Position numbers and translations under genes: made by a program
In this document: one piece after another, positions 36,084 to 45,232 of the stretch
How the letters are laid out: each line of letters begins with the position of its first letter
Numbering within the stretch: the stretch's first letter is position 1
Notes under the pieces: generated by a model
The model's input: only the letters and a program-made list of their open reading frames with translations
Told to the model about the DNA's origin: nothing
Database searches by the model: none
DNA from: Campylobacterales bacterium
Lineage (GTDB): Bacteria > Campylobacterota > Campylobacteria > Campylobacterales > Sulfurimonadaceae
NCBI GenBank assembly: GCA_026390115.1
Contig: JAPLGO010000012.1
Span: 1-64,000, forward strand
Length of the DNA stretch: 64,000 bases
Reading direction: 5' to 3'

Positions 36084-36119
36084 TCTTTAATATCGGATGA
36101 TTCGAGGATAAAAAATAAA

Positions 36120-37274
36120 ATGACTAATATAAACAACGTAACAAAATTCACACTTCTGCTTATGTCAATGATGACAATGATGTCCAATGTTGCTATTGTG
36201 ACGACCTTGCCGCACCTTAGTTCTGTTTTTAAAGATGTAGAAAATATTGAGTTTTTATCGAGGCTTATGATAACGCTTCCCTCTTTGGCGATAGCTTTTC
36301 TTGCACCGTTTTTGGGGCATATTATAAGTCGATTTGGCAAAAAAAGTTCGGCGATGGTCGCTTTGGTTTTTTTCTCTCTCTTTGGAAGTGCGGGGCTCTA
36401 TTTAGAAACCATCTATGAACTTTTAGCTTCAAGATTCTTCTTTGGAATAGCAATTGCAGTTTTGATGATAGTTTCAACCTCTTTGATAGGTGATTACTTC
36501 AAAGATGAGGCGAGACATAAATTCATGGGACTTCAGAGTGCTTTTATGGCTGTTGGTGGAGTCTTTTTTCTTGTTGGCGGCGGTTTTTTATCGGACATGA
36601 GCTGGAGATACCCTTTTGGAATCTATCTAGTTGGATTTTTAATTATTATCTTCGTAGCAAAATTTTTGGTTCAAAGTGATGCTCATACAGTGCAAGAAGA
36701 AACTGAAATCATTCATAATCTTTTTCCAATCTACATCTTAGCTTTTTTACTTATGATGATTTTTTATATATTGCCGACGCAAATGCCGTTTTTGATTATC
36801 AATGTTTTTCATGCAAGCGGTACACTCGCAGGCGAAATTATAGCAACGGCATTTATCTTCAATGCTCTGGGTGCCATGAGTTTCATGTTTTTAAAAAAAC
36901 GGTTTAATTTCAAAACTATCTACATGATAGGAATGAGCATAGTTGCCATAGGTTTTATACTGATTGGATTAGTAGAAAATGTTTATCTCTTCTTTTTTAC
37001 ATCGCCTATTATGGGCTTTGGTGGCGGAGTGCTTATGACAAATGTTACAGCATGGATGTTAAGCCATGCGCACCATACAAAAAGAGTAAAATCATCAAGC
37101 TACTTAACAAGTGCACTTTTTCTTGGACAATTCAGTTCACCGATTGTTTTTCACCCCTTTGTGAGCTACTTTGGAGTGGAGCACTTTTTTGAAGTTGTCG
37201 GAGTGCTACTCCTCACAATTTTGGCGGCTCTTTATTTTTATAGACGTTCTCTTAGCCCTAACGGAGTTATATGA
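36120..37274 (+). CDS. Major facilitator superfamily transporter
   Basis: Membrane protein of 384 residues with about 12 helices. MFS features are PFLGHIISRFGKKSSAMVAL (loop 2-3) and GGVFFLVGGGFLSDMSWRYP (helix 4-5 region, as in DHA1 drug exporters). The stop overlaps the maturation protease start by 4 bases (ATGA), so it is cotranscribed with the hydrogenase maturation genes; a role in hydrogenase supply is only an inference. Confidence 0.87.
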   Translation: MTNINNVTKFTLLLMSMMTMMSNVAIVTTLPHLSSVFKDVENIEFLSRLMITLPSLAIAFLAPFLGHIISRFGKKSSAMVALVFFSLFGSAGLYLETIYELLASRFFFGIAIAVLMIVSTSLIGDYFKDEARHKFMGLQSAFMAVGGVFFLVGGGFLSDMSWRYPFGIYLVGFLIIIFVAKFLVQSDAHTVQEETEIIHNLFPIYILAFLLMMIFYILPTQMPFLIINVFHASGTLAGEIIATAFIFNALGAMSFMFLKKRFNFKTIYMIGMSIVAIGFILIGLVENVYLFFFTSPIMGFGGGVLMTNVTAWMLSHAHHTKRVKSSSYLTSALFLGQFSSPIVFHPFVSYFGVEHFFEVVGVLLLTILAALYFYRRSLSPNGVI

Positions 37275-37804
37275 AAACTGCTATTATCGGGGTAGGGAGC
37301 ATACTTTTCCAAGATGAGGGCGTCGGTGTTTATGCCTCAAAATATCTTGATAAGAACTACACATTCAGTGGCAATGTGACGCTGGTTGACGGTGGCGTTT
37401 TAGGATTCCACCTTATTGGGTACTATCTTGATTACGATAAGGTGCTGATACTAGATACCATAACCATAGATGATATAGCAGGTTCCATCTACAATTTCCC
37501 CTCCAGAGAGCTTTTGGGGCTTGGGAGTTACAAGCAGAGCGTACATGAAGTGGAAGTTGTTGAGATGCTGGAGATAGCTTCGCTTCATGAGAAGAGTGCC
37601 GATGTAAATGTCATCGGTATTGTCCCGGAAGATATTAAAAATATAAATATAGGGCTGAGCGATGTGATTGTGGCAAAATTCAGTGCTTTTATTGATGTAG
37701 CTTTAGATGAGCTTGAACATTTTGGTGTAAAATATACAAAAAACACAACCGAGTTCTCGCTTGAGAGTGTTATAGAGAGTTACAGGAATCCACAAAATGA
37801 TTAG
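37271..37804 (+). CDS. [NiFe]-hydrogenase maturation protease (HupD/HyaD type)
   Basis: Endopeptidase of 177 residues that trims the C-terminus of the hydrogenase large subunit after nickel insertion. The family pattern is visible: IGVGSILFQDEGVGVYA (first acidic nickel ligand), LVDGGVLGFHL, VLILDTITID (Asp) and YKQSVHEVEVVEML (His). It overlaps hypF by 8 bases. The structural hydrogenase genes are not in this window. Confidence 0.9.
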   Translation: MKTAIIGVGSILFQDEGVGVYASKYLDKNYTFSGNVTLVDGGVLGFHLIGYYLDYDKVLILDTITIDDIAGSIYNFPSRELLGLGSYKQSVHEVEVVEMLEIASLHEKSADVNVIGIVPEDIKNINIGLSDVIVAKFSAFIDVALDELEHFGVKYTKNTTEFSLESVIESYRNPQND

Positions 37805-40139
37805 AAAAAGCTTTCTTATTTATGGAGTTGTTCAGGGCGTTGGATTCCGCCCCTTTATTTATAAGATAGCATGCAAAAATAAACTTTGCGGATTTGTGAA
37901 AAATGATAGTAACGGAGTGGAGTTGGAAGTTGAAGGGTATGAAGAGAATATAAATATATTTGAAGAGCAACTTCACTCACAACTCCCGCCACTTGCAAGA
38001 GTTGATACAATAGAGACTAAAGAGTTGGTACCGCTTTATGAACAAAGTTTTGAAATTAGAGAGAGTTCAATTAACACACAAAATGCAAAAACGGCTCTAA
38101 TTTCACCCGACATTGCTACATGTCACGAGTGTTTGGAAGATATAAAAAAAGAGGGCAAATATCACAACTATTTTGCCACAAACTGCACAAACTGCGGGCC
38201 AAGATATAGTATTGTAAAAACTGTACCCTATGACAGAATCAATACTTCGATGGATAAGTTTGAGATGTGTCAATCGTGCGCCGTGAGCGCTAGCGAGGAA
38301 GTGCCCTTGGGGTGCGCCGTGAGCGCTAGCGAGGAAGTACTCTTGGGGTGCTCGGATGAGTATAAAAATCCAAACAGCAGAAGATACCATGCACAGCCAA
38401 TTTCTTGTAATTATTGTGGACCGAGTTTAAAGTTAACGGTAAAAAATGAAGAGTTGAATATCAGTGATAATAAAAAGTTTAGAGAGCTCGCAAACTTTAT
38501 AAAAGAGGGTGCAATTGTTGCCATAAAAGGCATCGGCGGCTTTCACATTGTTTGTGACGCTACAAATGATGAGGTCATTTCAAAGTTAAGAGCGTTCAAA
38601 AACAGACCTACAAAACCATTCGCAATAATGTGCAAAGACATTGTGCAGATAAAATCTTTGGCATGTGTGAATGAGAAAGAGGAGGAGTTGCTAACTTCAA
38701 AAGAAGCACCGATAGTTATTTTGAAAAAAAGTGTATTTTCCTACATAAAACTATCAAAGTTTTTGGCTCCAAATATAGACAGAATAGGGTGCATGTTAGC
38801 CTACACGCCTCTTCATCATCTTTTATTTAAGCATTTACACACTCCAATAGTTGCCACAAGCGCGAACTTGGGAGATGAACCTGTCATAACTAAAATGGAA
38901 GATATAATTGCCAAGCTTTCGTTTGTTTCTATTGTTTTAGATTTTGACAGAGATATTTTAAACGGGGTGGATGATTCTCTTCTTCAAGTCATTAATAAAA
39001 AAACTCAGACATTAAGACTAGCGCGCGGATACACTCCAAAGGTTATAAAACTCCCCTTTAAATCAGAGAAAAGAATTCTTGCAGTTGGTGCAAATCAAAA
39101 AAACTCTATTGCTTTTGTAATAGATGATAATATCATACTCTCCCCGCATATAGGCGATTTAAACAGTCTCAAAGCTTTTGAATATTTTGAGCGCACAATT
39201 GATACTTTCAAAAGATTTTATGATTTTGAACCGGATATTATTGTGCATGACAAACATCCAAATTACGAAACAACGAAATGGGCGAAAAAGCAGCAAAAAG
39301 TGCTTGTAGAAGTTGGTCACCATTTGGCACACATTTACGCATGTATGGCTGAGTTTGGGTTGAGCGGTGATTACTTAGGATTTAGTTTTGACGGAACCGG
39401 TTATGGTGAAGAGAAGGTGAATGGCGAAGCCAGAGAATCTGCCTTGGGGCATGGAACCCTTTGGGGCGGGGAGGTTTTTGTAGGCGATGTCAGAAAATAC
39501 CACTTCAAACCAATAAAATTGTTAGGCGGTGAAAAAGCGATAAAAGAGCCGAGACGCGTGGCGCTCAGCATGCTTTTTGATGCACTGAGTTTAGAAGAGG
39601 TGCAAGAGCTTGATTTGGCATGCGTAAAAGAGTTTTCACCTGTCAACATAAAACTACTGCATCAAAGCCACATAAAAAATCTAAACGCACCGCAAAGCTC
39701 TTCTGTAGGCAGAATGTTTGATGCCATCGCTTCATTTTCAGACATTGCCCAAATTATAAGCTACGAGGGAGAAAGCGGACTTTTATGTGAGAGCTACTAC
39801 GATGAAGATAAAATTAAAAGTTTCAATTACGCTATAACGGATGGTGTCATTGATATTAAAATAGTAGAATATATTTTAAATAATAAGTTTGATAAAAAAG
39901 AACTCAATAGCATGTTTATAAATACTCTGGTAGAAATTATAATAAGTATCTCAAAAAAAGAAAAACTAGAAGTCATTCTCAGCGGTGGGGTGTTTCAGAA
40001 CAAAACTCTTCTTGAACTTGCTGAAAATAGATTAAAAAAAGAAAATATCACTTGTTTTTACCAACAAAACAGTGCAATTAATGATGGTGGAATTGCCCTC
40101 GGGCAGGCATATTTTTGCATCAAAAACAATATAGGATAA
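37797..40139 (+). CDS. hypF: Carbamoyltransferase HypF, with an in-frame 24-residue insertion
   Basis: HypF (780 residues) makes the carbamoyl group that becomes the CN ligands of the hydrogenase iron. Domains: acylphosphatase (GVVQGVGFRPFIYKIA), two zinc fingers (CHECL...CTNCGP and CQSC...CNYCGP), YrdC-like (GFHIVCDATN) and Kae1-like (VEVGHHLAHIYACMAE, LSGGVFQNKTLL). Between the Cys pairs of the second finger lies an extra tandem CAVSASEEVPLG/CAVSASEEVLLG that relatives lack; the usual following text resumes at DEYKNPNSRRYHAQP. It adds two Cys. The frame is intact, so the protein may still work. Confidence 0.95.
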   Translation: MIRKSFLIYGVVQGVGFRPFIYKIACKNKLCGFVKNDSNGVELEVEGYEENINIFEEQLHSQLPPLARVDTIETKELVPLYEQSFEIRESSINTQNAKTALISPDIATCHECLEDIKKEGKYHNYFATNCTNCGPRYSIVKTVPYDRINTSMDKFEMCQSCAVSASEEVPLGCAVSASEEVLLGCSDEYKNPNSRRYHAQPISCNYCGPSLKLTVKNEELNISDNKKFRELANFIKEGAIVAIKGIGGFHIVCDATNDEVISKLRAFKNRPTKPFAIMCKDIVQIKSLACVNEKEEELLTSKEAPIVILKKSVFSYIKLSKFLAPNIDRIGCMLAYTPLHHLLFKHLHTPIVATSANLGDEPVITKMEDIIAKLSFVSIVLDFDRDILNGVDDSLLQVINKKTQTLRLARGYTPKVIKLPFKSEKRILAVGANQKNSIAFVIDDNIILSPHIGDLNSLKAFEYFERTIDTFKRFYDFEPDIIVHDKHPNYETTKWAKKQQKVLVEVGHHLAHIYACMAEFGLSGDYLGFSFDGTGYGEEKVNGEARESALGHGTLWGGEVFVGDVRKYHFKPIKLLGGEKAIKEPRRVALSMLFDALSLEEVQELDLACVKEFSPVNIKLLHQSHIKNLNAPQSSSVGRMFDAIASFSDIAQIISYEGESGLLCESYYDEDKIKSFNYAITDGVIDIKIVEYILNNKFDKKELNSMFINTLVEIIISISKKEKLEVILSGGVFQNKTLLELAENRLKKENITCFYQQNSAINDGGIALGQAYFCIKNNIG
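38277..38348 (+). repeat. GC-rich 36-bp tandem duplication inside hypF
   Basis: Units 38277-38312 and 38313-38348 match at 34 of 36 bases. Each holds GTGAGCGCTAGCGAGG, with the palindromes AGCGCT and GCTAGC. The G+C is much higher than in the surrounding gene. Both units keep the frame and code for 12 residues. Confidence 0.9.
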
Positions 40140-40151
40140 GAGAAAAAAAAG

Positions 40152-40712
40152 ATGTTTGATAAATTTATGATTTATATTAAAAGAATGAATGGGTTTGAGA
40201 AAAGTCCGCCTCGAAAGCCTTTTTCAAAAATTTTTTGGTCATGGCTGGGTGCATTTTTGGGCATTTATATTGTTTCAATTTTAAATGACAGTATTCACTC
40301 CAATGTAATAGATAAAATTTTTCTTATTGGCTCATTTGGTGCATCGGCAGTATTGATATATGGTGCGCCGCAAGTGGAATTCTCTCAGCCTCGAAATGTT
40401 TTTTTTGGGCATGTTATATCAGCGTTAGTTGGGGTGAGTGTTTATAGATTTTTACCTTATGATCCTTCTGTTTTAAGTGCTATTGCTGTCTCAATTGCTA
40501 TTGCAGCTATGCATTTTACAGGGACTCTCCATCCGCCTGGCGGTGCTACTTCATTAATTGCAGTCATCGGAAGTTCACAAATACATGACATTGGATATAC
40601 ATTTGTTTTTCTTCCGGTTGCGCTGGATGCCTTCGTGATGCTGCTAGTTGCATTACTTGTTAATAATTTATCAAAAAATCCAAAGAGACACTATCCGCGT
40701 TATTGGTTTTAA
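40152..40712 (+). CDS. HPP-family membrane protein
   Basis: Integral membrane protein of 186 residues with four or five helices and the family signature LHPPGGATSLIAVIGSSQ. HPP proteins are linked to nitrite transport in chloroplasts and cyanobacteria; some bacterial ones also have CBS domains, absent here. It sits between intact hypF and a hypF tail remnant, so it is probably an insertion in the hyp region. Confidence 0.88.
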   Translation: MFDKFMIYIKRMNGFEKSPPRKPFSKIFWSWLGAFLGIYIVSILNDSIHSNVIDKIFLIGSFGASAVLIYGAPQVEFSQPRNVFFGHVISALVGVSVYRFLPYDPSVLSAIAVSIAIAAMHFTGTLHPPGGATSLIAVIGSSQIHDIGYTFVFLPVALDAFVMLLVALLVNNLSKNPKRHYPRYWF

Positions 40713-40768
40713 ATGAGGGCGGAATAGCAGAGGGACAGATTTATTACGCATTTTTCCATAAATTTTAA
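40712..40768 (+). pseudogene. Remnant resembling the C-terminus of HypF
   Basis: Codons from 40712 read NEGGIAEGQIYYAFFHKF and stop. The intact hypF ends NDGGIALGQAYFCIKNNIG, so 8 of the first 12 residues match. No other hypF sequence is seen before it. It overlaps the last base of the HPP stop. This looks like the end of a second, older or foreign hypF left behind by insertion or replacement. Confidence 0.7.
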
Positions 40769-40811
40769 ATCTGTTTGATATAATTTCAATATTATATCAA
40801 AGGAATTTATC

Positions 40812-41480
40812 GTGATACAACTAAGAAAAGTTTTTAATATTGCAGCTTCGGGTGTTTTACTTGCTCTGCTTGGCGGTGGGTGTGCAAGTACTGTTTCCAG
40901 TCCACAGGTGAAATCGGAGTGCATGCAAGAGGGTGTGAGTGCACCATCTTGGGTATGTAAACCACAGGTTATGAATGGGTATGCAAGCTTGGGAATAGCA
41001 GAAAACTATAAAGCTGATTCAGCTCAAGCGGTAAAAGAGGCCCTTAAAGATGGACGTATAGAGATTGTAAAACAAATACAATTACAAATTAAAGATAAAA
41101 TCAATAATTTTTCCCGTATAACCGAAACAAGCAGTAAAGAAAAAGTTGATAATCTTTATGCATCCATTGCAGAGGAAGTGAAGCCCATGAATATTATTCT
41201 TGAAAAAGAGCTAAAATCTTGGATCTCTCCTTCGGGTAAATTGTATGTACATGTCATAGCTCCAAAATCAACTTCTGATGAAGAGATTAAGACAGCAGTT
41301 AAAGCTAGCTATGCAAATGACAGGGTAACATGGCTCAGTTTTAAATCCAAACAGGCTTTGAATAATCTTGAAAAAGAGTTTGGTGTTGCAATGCCAATAC
41401 AGCAGCAGGTAAATGTGGCAGAAATGTTTCGGACAGAAAAGGTAACCCAGAGCTCAGTAGGACGCAATAGAAAAAAATAG
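40812..41480 (+). CDS. LPP20-like outer-membrane lipoprotein
   Basis: Lipoprotein of 222 residues (signal FNIAASGVLLALLGGGC). The pattern APSWVCKP...GYASLGIAE, followed by QAVKEALKDGRIEIVKQIQ, matches the LPP20 family of Helicobacter and relatives. No direct tie to hydrogenase is known. AAAGGAAT lies before the GTG start... the frame opens at ATG 40812. Confidence 0.8.
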   Translation: MIQLRKVFNIAASGVLLALLGGGCASTVSSPQVKSECMQEGVSAPSWVCKPQVMNGYASLGIAENYKADSAQAVKEALKDGRIEIVKQIQLQIKDKINNFSRITETSSKEKVDNLYASIAEEVKPMNIILEKELKSWISPSGKLYVHVIAPKSTSDEEIKTAVKASYANDRVTWLSFKSKQALNNLEKEFGVAMPIQQQVNVAEMFRTEKVTQSSVGRNRKK

Positions 41481-41572
41481 TGATAAAAAATTTCACATTA
41501 AAAACTGATGCTACGCACTCTGAAATTCTCGAAAAATAAAGTTTTTCGTAGCTTTAGTGGGCGTAATATTAA

Positions 41573-42235
41573 TTAAAAACTTTGATATAAATTTATCAAA
41601 ATTTTTTCTTGTTGACTCTCTTCATAATTAAACTTAAACTCAATCTCTTTTAAATAATAGAAAAAGTTCTCACCGCTCACTCCTTTATACTTCAGAATTG
41701 ATTTCTCAAAAAAAAGCCAAAACTGCGTTATAAAATTTTCTTTTTTTTGTGTTTTAGAGATTTTGTTAAGTATCATAAATTTTGAGAACTCTTTGAAGTA
41801 AATAGCATCTGACCCATTTTCTAAAAACTGTTTTTTGTATCTGCTCAGATTTGGCATGAGAAGATTATAGACTCTGCTTTCATAATGAAATGTTAAAAAA
41901 TTTTGAGCATCAAAAATATTCTCTTTTACCTTCTTTTTGCTTTTCTCCAGATAGAGATATTCGTCATATTCTAGAACAGTTTTTTCTCTGTATTCATCTT
42001 CTAAAAAGTTCGCAATTAATTGGCGAAATAGCTTATATCTACTTTTTACAGTCACATAATTTATGGCTAGTTTTTTACTCGCCTGGTTGGCTGTGAGGTT
42101 TTCACAAAAACACGCTATCAGTGCTGAATCAGTTTCTGTTCTTTTTGCAGAGAACTTTTTTTTGCACTTTGCACATTTCAGTTATCCTGATTTAAGTTCA
42201 TAGAGTTTTTCATGATTACAATAGATACATTTCAT
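41573..42235 (-). pseudogene. IS1595/ISXO2-like transposase remnant with in-frame stop
   Basis: Reading from the ATG at 42235 gives a zinc ribbon (KCIYCNHEKLYELKSG, then LKCAKCKKKFSAKR) broken by TAA at 42184-42182 between its two Cys pairs. The frame then continues to 41573 without another stop (221 codons in total). The end WLFFEKSILKYKGVSGENFF and YYLKEIEFKFNY matches the C-terminus of IS1595-type transposases (LxKFxG...FYLHLKECEFRFN). The DDE residues are poorly kept. No clear terminal inverted repeats are seen. I take it to be dead. Confidence 0.65.
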
Positions 42236-42348
42236 AATGGATTTTAACACAAGTTGGTGCCAAAAGTAACTAAGAAATAGAGAAATTAATAATACTTTTA
42301 CAATAATGATATAGAATAGTGAGAGTTATTACTATGAAGAGGGTAAAG

Positions 42349-42990
42349 ATGGAAAACTTAGGATTGGTTTTTATATTCTGGTACGGTGTTTTACATGCTT
42401 TTGGAGCTGACCATCTAACTGCAATTACAGATTTTTCTATCGGTAAAAACAAAAAAAAGACTATGCTTATTACAACTCTCTTTGCAATAGGGCATGGATT
42501 ATCTCTTTTTATATTTGCAAAAATTTTAGAGAGTTATCATATAAGTGAAACTATTTTGGGTTATGGAGATGTGATTTCTTCAACTGTAATACTTGGAATG
42601 GGAGTCTATCTTCTATTTATGGTTTTTACAGACCGTATTCAGCTAAAAAAGCATATCCACCACGGAGAGGAACATGTCCACATCTGGTTTGGCAAAGAGC
42701 ATATTCACAACAACACAGACACAACTTCGGCGTTCACTATCGGCGCATTAATGGGTATAGGTGGAGTTCGCGGCATGCTTATAACTCTTGGTGCGATTGA
42801 AGGGCAGAGTGTTGATTTTATGATGGTTCTTTCTTTTACTCTCGGAGTGATGAGTATATTTGTAGGTTTTGGCATTGTGATACTCTTTATTAATAAAAAT
42901 CTACTAAACTCTAAACAAAATTTAAAAAGAGTCTTCGCAACCGCAGGAGTTATTTCGGTAGTTGTCGGCTCAAATATGTTACTAAATTAA
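42349..42990 (+). CDS. Nickel/cobalt permease-like membrane protein
   Basis: Membrane protein of 213 residues with about six helices. The helix motif LHAFGADHLTAITDFSIGKN resembles the HAxDADH nickel motif of NiCoT/RcnA transporters, and a second His-rich loop follows (HIHHGEEHVHIWFGKEHIHN). Being 11 bases before hypB it very likely brings nickel to the hydrogenase. The ATG at 42349 has GAGGG before it; a GTG at 42319 has none. Confidence 0.75.
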   Translation: MENLGLVFIFWYGVLHAFGADHLTAITDFSIGKNKKKTMLITTLFAIGHGLSLFIFAKILESYHISETILGYGDVISSTVILGMGVYLLFMVFTDRIQLKKHIHHGEEHVHIWFGKEHIHNNTDTTSAFTIGALMGIGGVRGMLITLGAIEGQSVDFMMVLSFTLGVMSIFVGFGIVILFINKNLLNSKQNLKRVFATAGVISVVVGSNMLLN

Positions 42991-43001
42991 GGAAATAAAA
43001 T

Positions 43002-43787
43002 ATGTGTAAAGATTGCGGTTGCAGTATAGTTGAGCATAGTCACGAAAAAAGTCATTCTCACGGACATCACCACCATGGAGATTCTCACAAACATCATGAA
43101 GCACACCAGCATCTGCATGACAATCCTCAGCTCAATGACCCTAAAACAATTTCGGTTATTACAAAGATATTGGATAAAAATGACCAAGAGGCTGGGCACA
43201 ATCGCGACCATTTTAACTCGAATGGAGTGTTGTGCATCAATCTTATGAGTAGTCCCGGAAGCGGAAAAACAGCTCTGCTTGAGGCTTTGTCAAAAATTGC
43301 AGAGTTTAAATTCGGTGTTATCGAGGGCGACTTGGAGACAAGCAAAGATGCCGACAGACTCACCGCATGCGGAGTTCAGGCACACCAGATTCAAACAGGT
43401 TCTGCCTGTCATCTGGACGCTTTTATGGTGCATAAAGCTCTGCATCACATGGATTTAGAGAAGATGGATGTCTGTTTTATAGAGAATGTAGGAAACCTTG
43501 TCTGTCCGGCGAGTTATGATGTGGGAAGCCACTTAAATATTGTACTTGTAAGTATTCCGGAGGGTGAAGATAAAATTGCAAAATATCCGGTCATGTTTCG
43601 ACAGGCAGACTTGATTTTGTTTACGAAAACAGACCTTCTTCCATATTTTGAGTATGACATGGAGAAAGAGAAAGAGATGGCAAGAAGACTCAAGCCGAGT
43701 GTTGATATACTCGAAGTCAGCACTAAAGATGAAGCATCGCTTAAAAAAGTGGCTTCATGGATTAAGTTCAAAATGGAGCTGAGATAA
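43002..43787 (+). CDS. hypB: Hydrogenase nickel-insertion GTPase HypB
   Basis: GTPase of 261 residues that delivers nickel to the large subunit. It has the N-terminal CKDCGC high-affinity metal site, a His-rich stretch (SHSHGHHHHGDSHKHHEAHQ) for nickel storage, P-loop MSSPGSGKTALLEAL, and SACHLDAFMV with the intersubunit Cys. It overlaps hypC by one base (TAATG). Confidence 0.97.
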   Translation: MCKDCGCSIVEHSHEKSHSHGHHHHGDSHKHHEAHQHLHDNPQLNDPKTISVITKILDKNDQEAGHNRDHFNSNGVLCINLMSSPGSGKTALLEALSKIAEFKFGVIEGDLETSKDADRLTACGVQAHQIQTGSACHLDAFMVHKALHHMDLEKMDVCFIENVGNLVCPASYDVGSHLNIVLVSIPEGEDKIAKYPVMFRQADLILFTKTDLLPYFEYDMEKEKEMARRLKPSVDILEVSTKDEASLKKVASWIKFKMELR

Positions 43788-44077
43788 TGTGCCTTTCAAT
43801 ACCGAGTAAAGTTGTAAAAATAAACAAAGAAAACAACATGGCAACGGTTGACACCATGGGTGTTCAGAGGGAAGCAAGTTTAGGTTTAATGGGTGAAGAT
43901 GATGTGAAGATAGGCGATTATGTACTTCTGCACATCGGTTTTGTTATGAATAAGATTGATGAAGAAGATGCACTTCTTTCTCTTGAAACATACAGACAAA
44001 TCATAGAAGCTATGGATGAAGAAGATAGACAAAGAGCGATTTTAGAAGGGGATGAATGTCCTAATAGAGGTGATTAA
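43787..44077 (+). CDS. hypC: Hydrogenase maturation chaperone HypC
   Basis: Small chaperone of 96 residues that starts MCLSIPSKVVKI, with the essential Cys2. It carries the Fe(CN)2CO unit between HypD and the large subunit. It precedes hypD by one base. Confidence 0.96.
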   Translation: MCLSIPSKVVKINKENNMATVDTMGVQREASLGLMGEDDVKIGDYVLLHIGFVMNKIDEEDALLSLETYRQIIEAMDEEDRQRAILEGDECPNRGD

Positions 44078-44078
44078 A

Positions 44079-45221
44079 ATGGGACTGGAACTTAAAAATC
44101 TTTATGATGATTTTAGAGATGCAGCGACCATTAAGGCGTTCGCAAGAGTCATAAAAGAAGATGCTAAAAAGTTAGAAAGAAACATCAATATCATGGAAGT
44201 TTGCGGTGGACATACACATACTATTATGAAATATGGACTTCCTCAGCTTTTGCCTTCAAATATAAAGTTTATTCACGGTCCCGGCTGTCCTGTTTGTATT
44301 ATGCCAAAAGAGCGAATTGACCATGCCTATGTTTTGAGTATGCAACCGGATGTTATTCTTGTGACTTTGGGCGACATGATAAAAGTGCCCGGAAGTAACG
44401 GAAGCCTTCAAGATGCGAGAAGCAAGGGGGCAGATGTGCGTTTTGTTTACTCTCCGCTTGAGTGTATAAAAATTGCAAAAGAGAATCCCTCAGCCAAAGT
44501 GATATTTTTTGCCATCGGTTTTGAGACGACTACGCCCATGACGGCTGCACTTCTTGATGCAGTGATAAAACAAGGTATAAAAAATGTTTTTTTTCATATA
44601 AACCATGTAACAGTTCCGGAGGTTATGAAAGAGCTTATAGATTCCAGAGATATCCATGTCGACAGTTACAATAACAAAATAGATGCATTTCTTGGACCTT
44701 CACATGTCAGTGTAATAAGCGGAAGCAAGATTTATGAAGAGTTTCCAAGAGACTATAATCGTCCGGTAGTTGTCGCAGGATTTGAGCCGGTTGATGTTAT
44801 GCAGGCAATAAGCATGATAGTAAAACAGTTTATAGAAGGTAGATGCGAGCTTGAAGTGGAGTACAAAAGACTTGTAACCTACGATGGAAACATTAAAGCC
44901 CAAGAGCTGGTAAACAGGTATTTTGAAAAAACGGACCTTTTTAAATGGAGAGGCTTGGGCAATATCCCTAAAAGCGGACTCAAACTCAGGGCAGAGTTTA
45001 AAGCGTACGATGCAGAAGTTATTTACAAAGATGTTCTGCCTCTTCAAGAGATAGAAGACCATAAGCTGTGCATATGCGGAGATATATTAAGAGGTATGGC
45101 GAATCCGCCGGAGTGTACTATTTTTGGAACTGCATGTAAACCGACCAGTCCAGTGGGAAGCTGCATGGTAAGCAGTGAAGGTGCATGTGCAGCGTACTAT
45201 AAATACGGAAATCTTTTATAA
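44079..45221 (+). CDS. hypD: Hydrogenase maturation protein HypD
   Basis: Iron-sulphur scaffold of 380 residues on which the Fe(CN)2CO group is built. Conserved motifs are MEVCGGHTHTIMKYGL, FIHGPGCPVCIMPKERID, AIGFETTTP, and the C-terminal 4Fe-4S ligands (CICGDILRG, TPECTIFG-like PPECTIFGTAC). The ATG at 44079 follows GAGGTG; an ATG at 44052 lies in hypC. Confidence 0.96.
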   Translation: MGLELKNLYDDFRDAATIKAFARVIKEDAKKLERNINIMEVCGGHTHTIMKYGLPQLLPSNIKFIHGPGCPVCIMPKERIDHAYVLSMQPDVILVTLGDMIKVPGSNGSLQDARSKGADVRFVYSPLECIKIAKENPSAKVIFFAIGFETTTPMTAALLDAVIKQGIKNVFFHINHVTVPEVMKELIDSRDIHVDSYNNKIDAFLGPSHVSVISGSKIYEEFPRDYNRPVVVAGFEPVDVMQAISMIVKQFIEGRCELEVEYKRLVTYDGNIKAQELVNRYFEKTDLFKWRGLGNIPKSGLKLRAEFKAYDAEVIYKDVLPLQEIEDHKLCICGDILRGMANPPECTIFGTACKPTSPVGSCMVSSEGACAAYYKYGNLL

Positions 45222-45232
45222 GTGAAGATATT

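Larger units (their letters stand above)
35747..36119. other. 373-base non-coding stretch with a long hairpin
   Basis: This gap follows the RND pump. It holds a perfect 17-bp hairpin (35757-35794), a 12-bp palindrome CCCCTGCAGGGG (35856-35867), and the promoter of the next gene (TGC then TATACT at 36078-36083). A 61-codon open frame (35758-35943) begins inside the hairpin, lacks a ribosome site and resembles nothing I know, so I leave it out. The GC-rich palindromes stand out from the A/T-rich surroundings and might be a relic of a small mobile element. Confidence 0.6.

Noticed and set aside
38103-38390. Minus-strand frame of 95 codons with GAPQGHFLASAHGA repeats
   Set aside because: It is the reverse reading of the 36-bp repeats in hypF.
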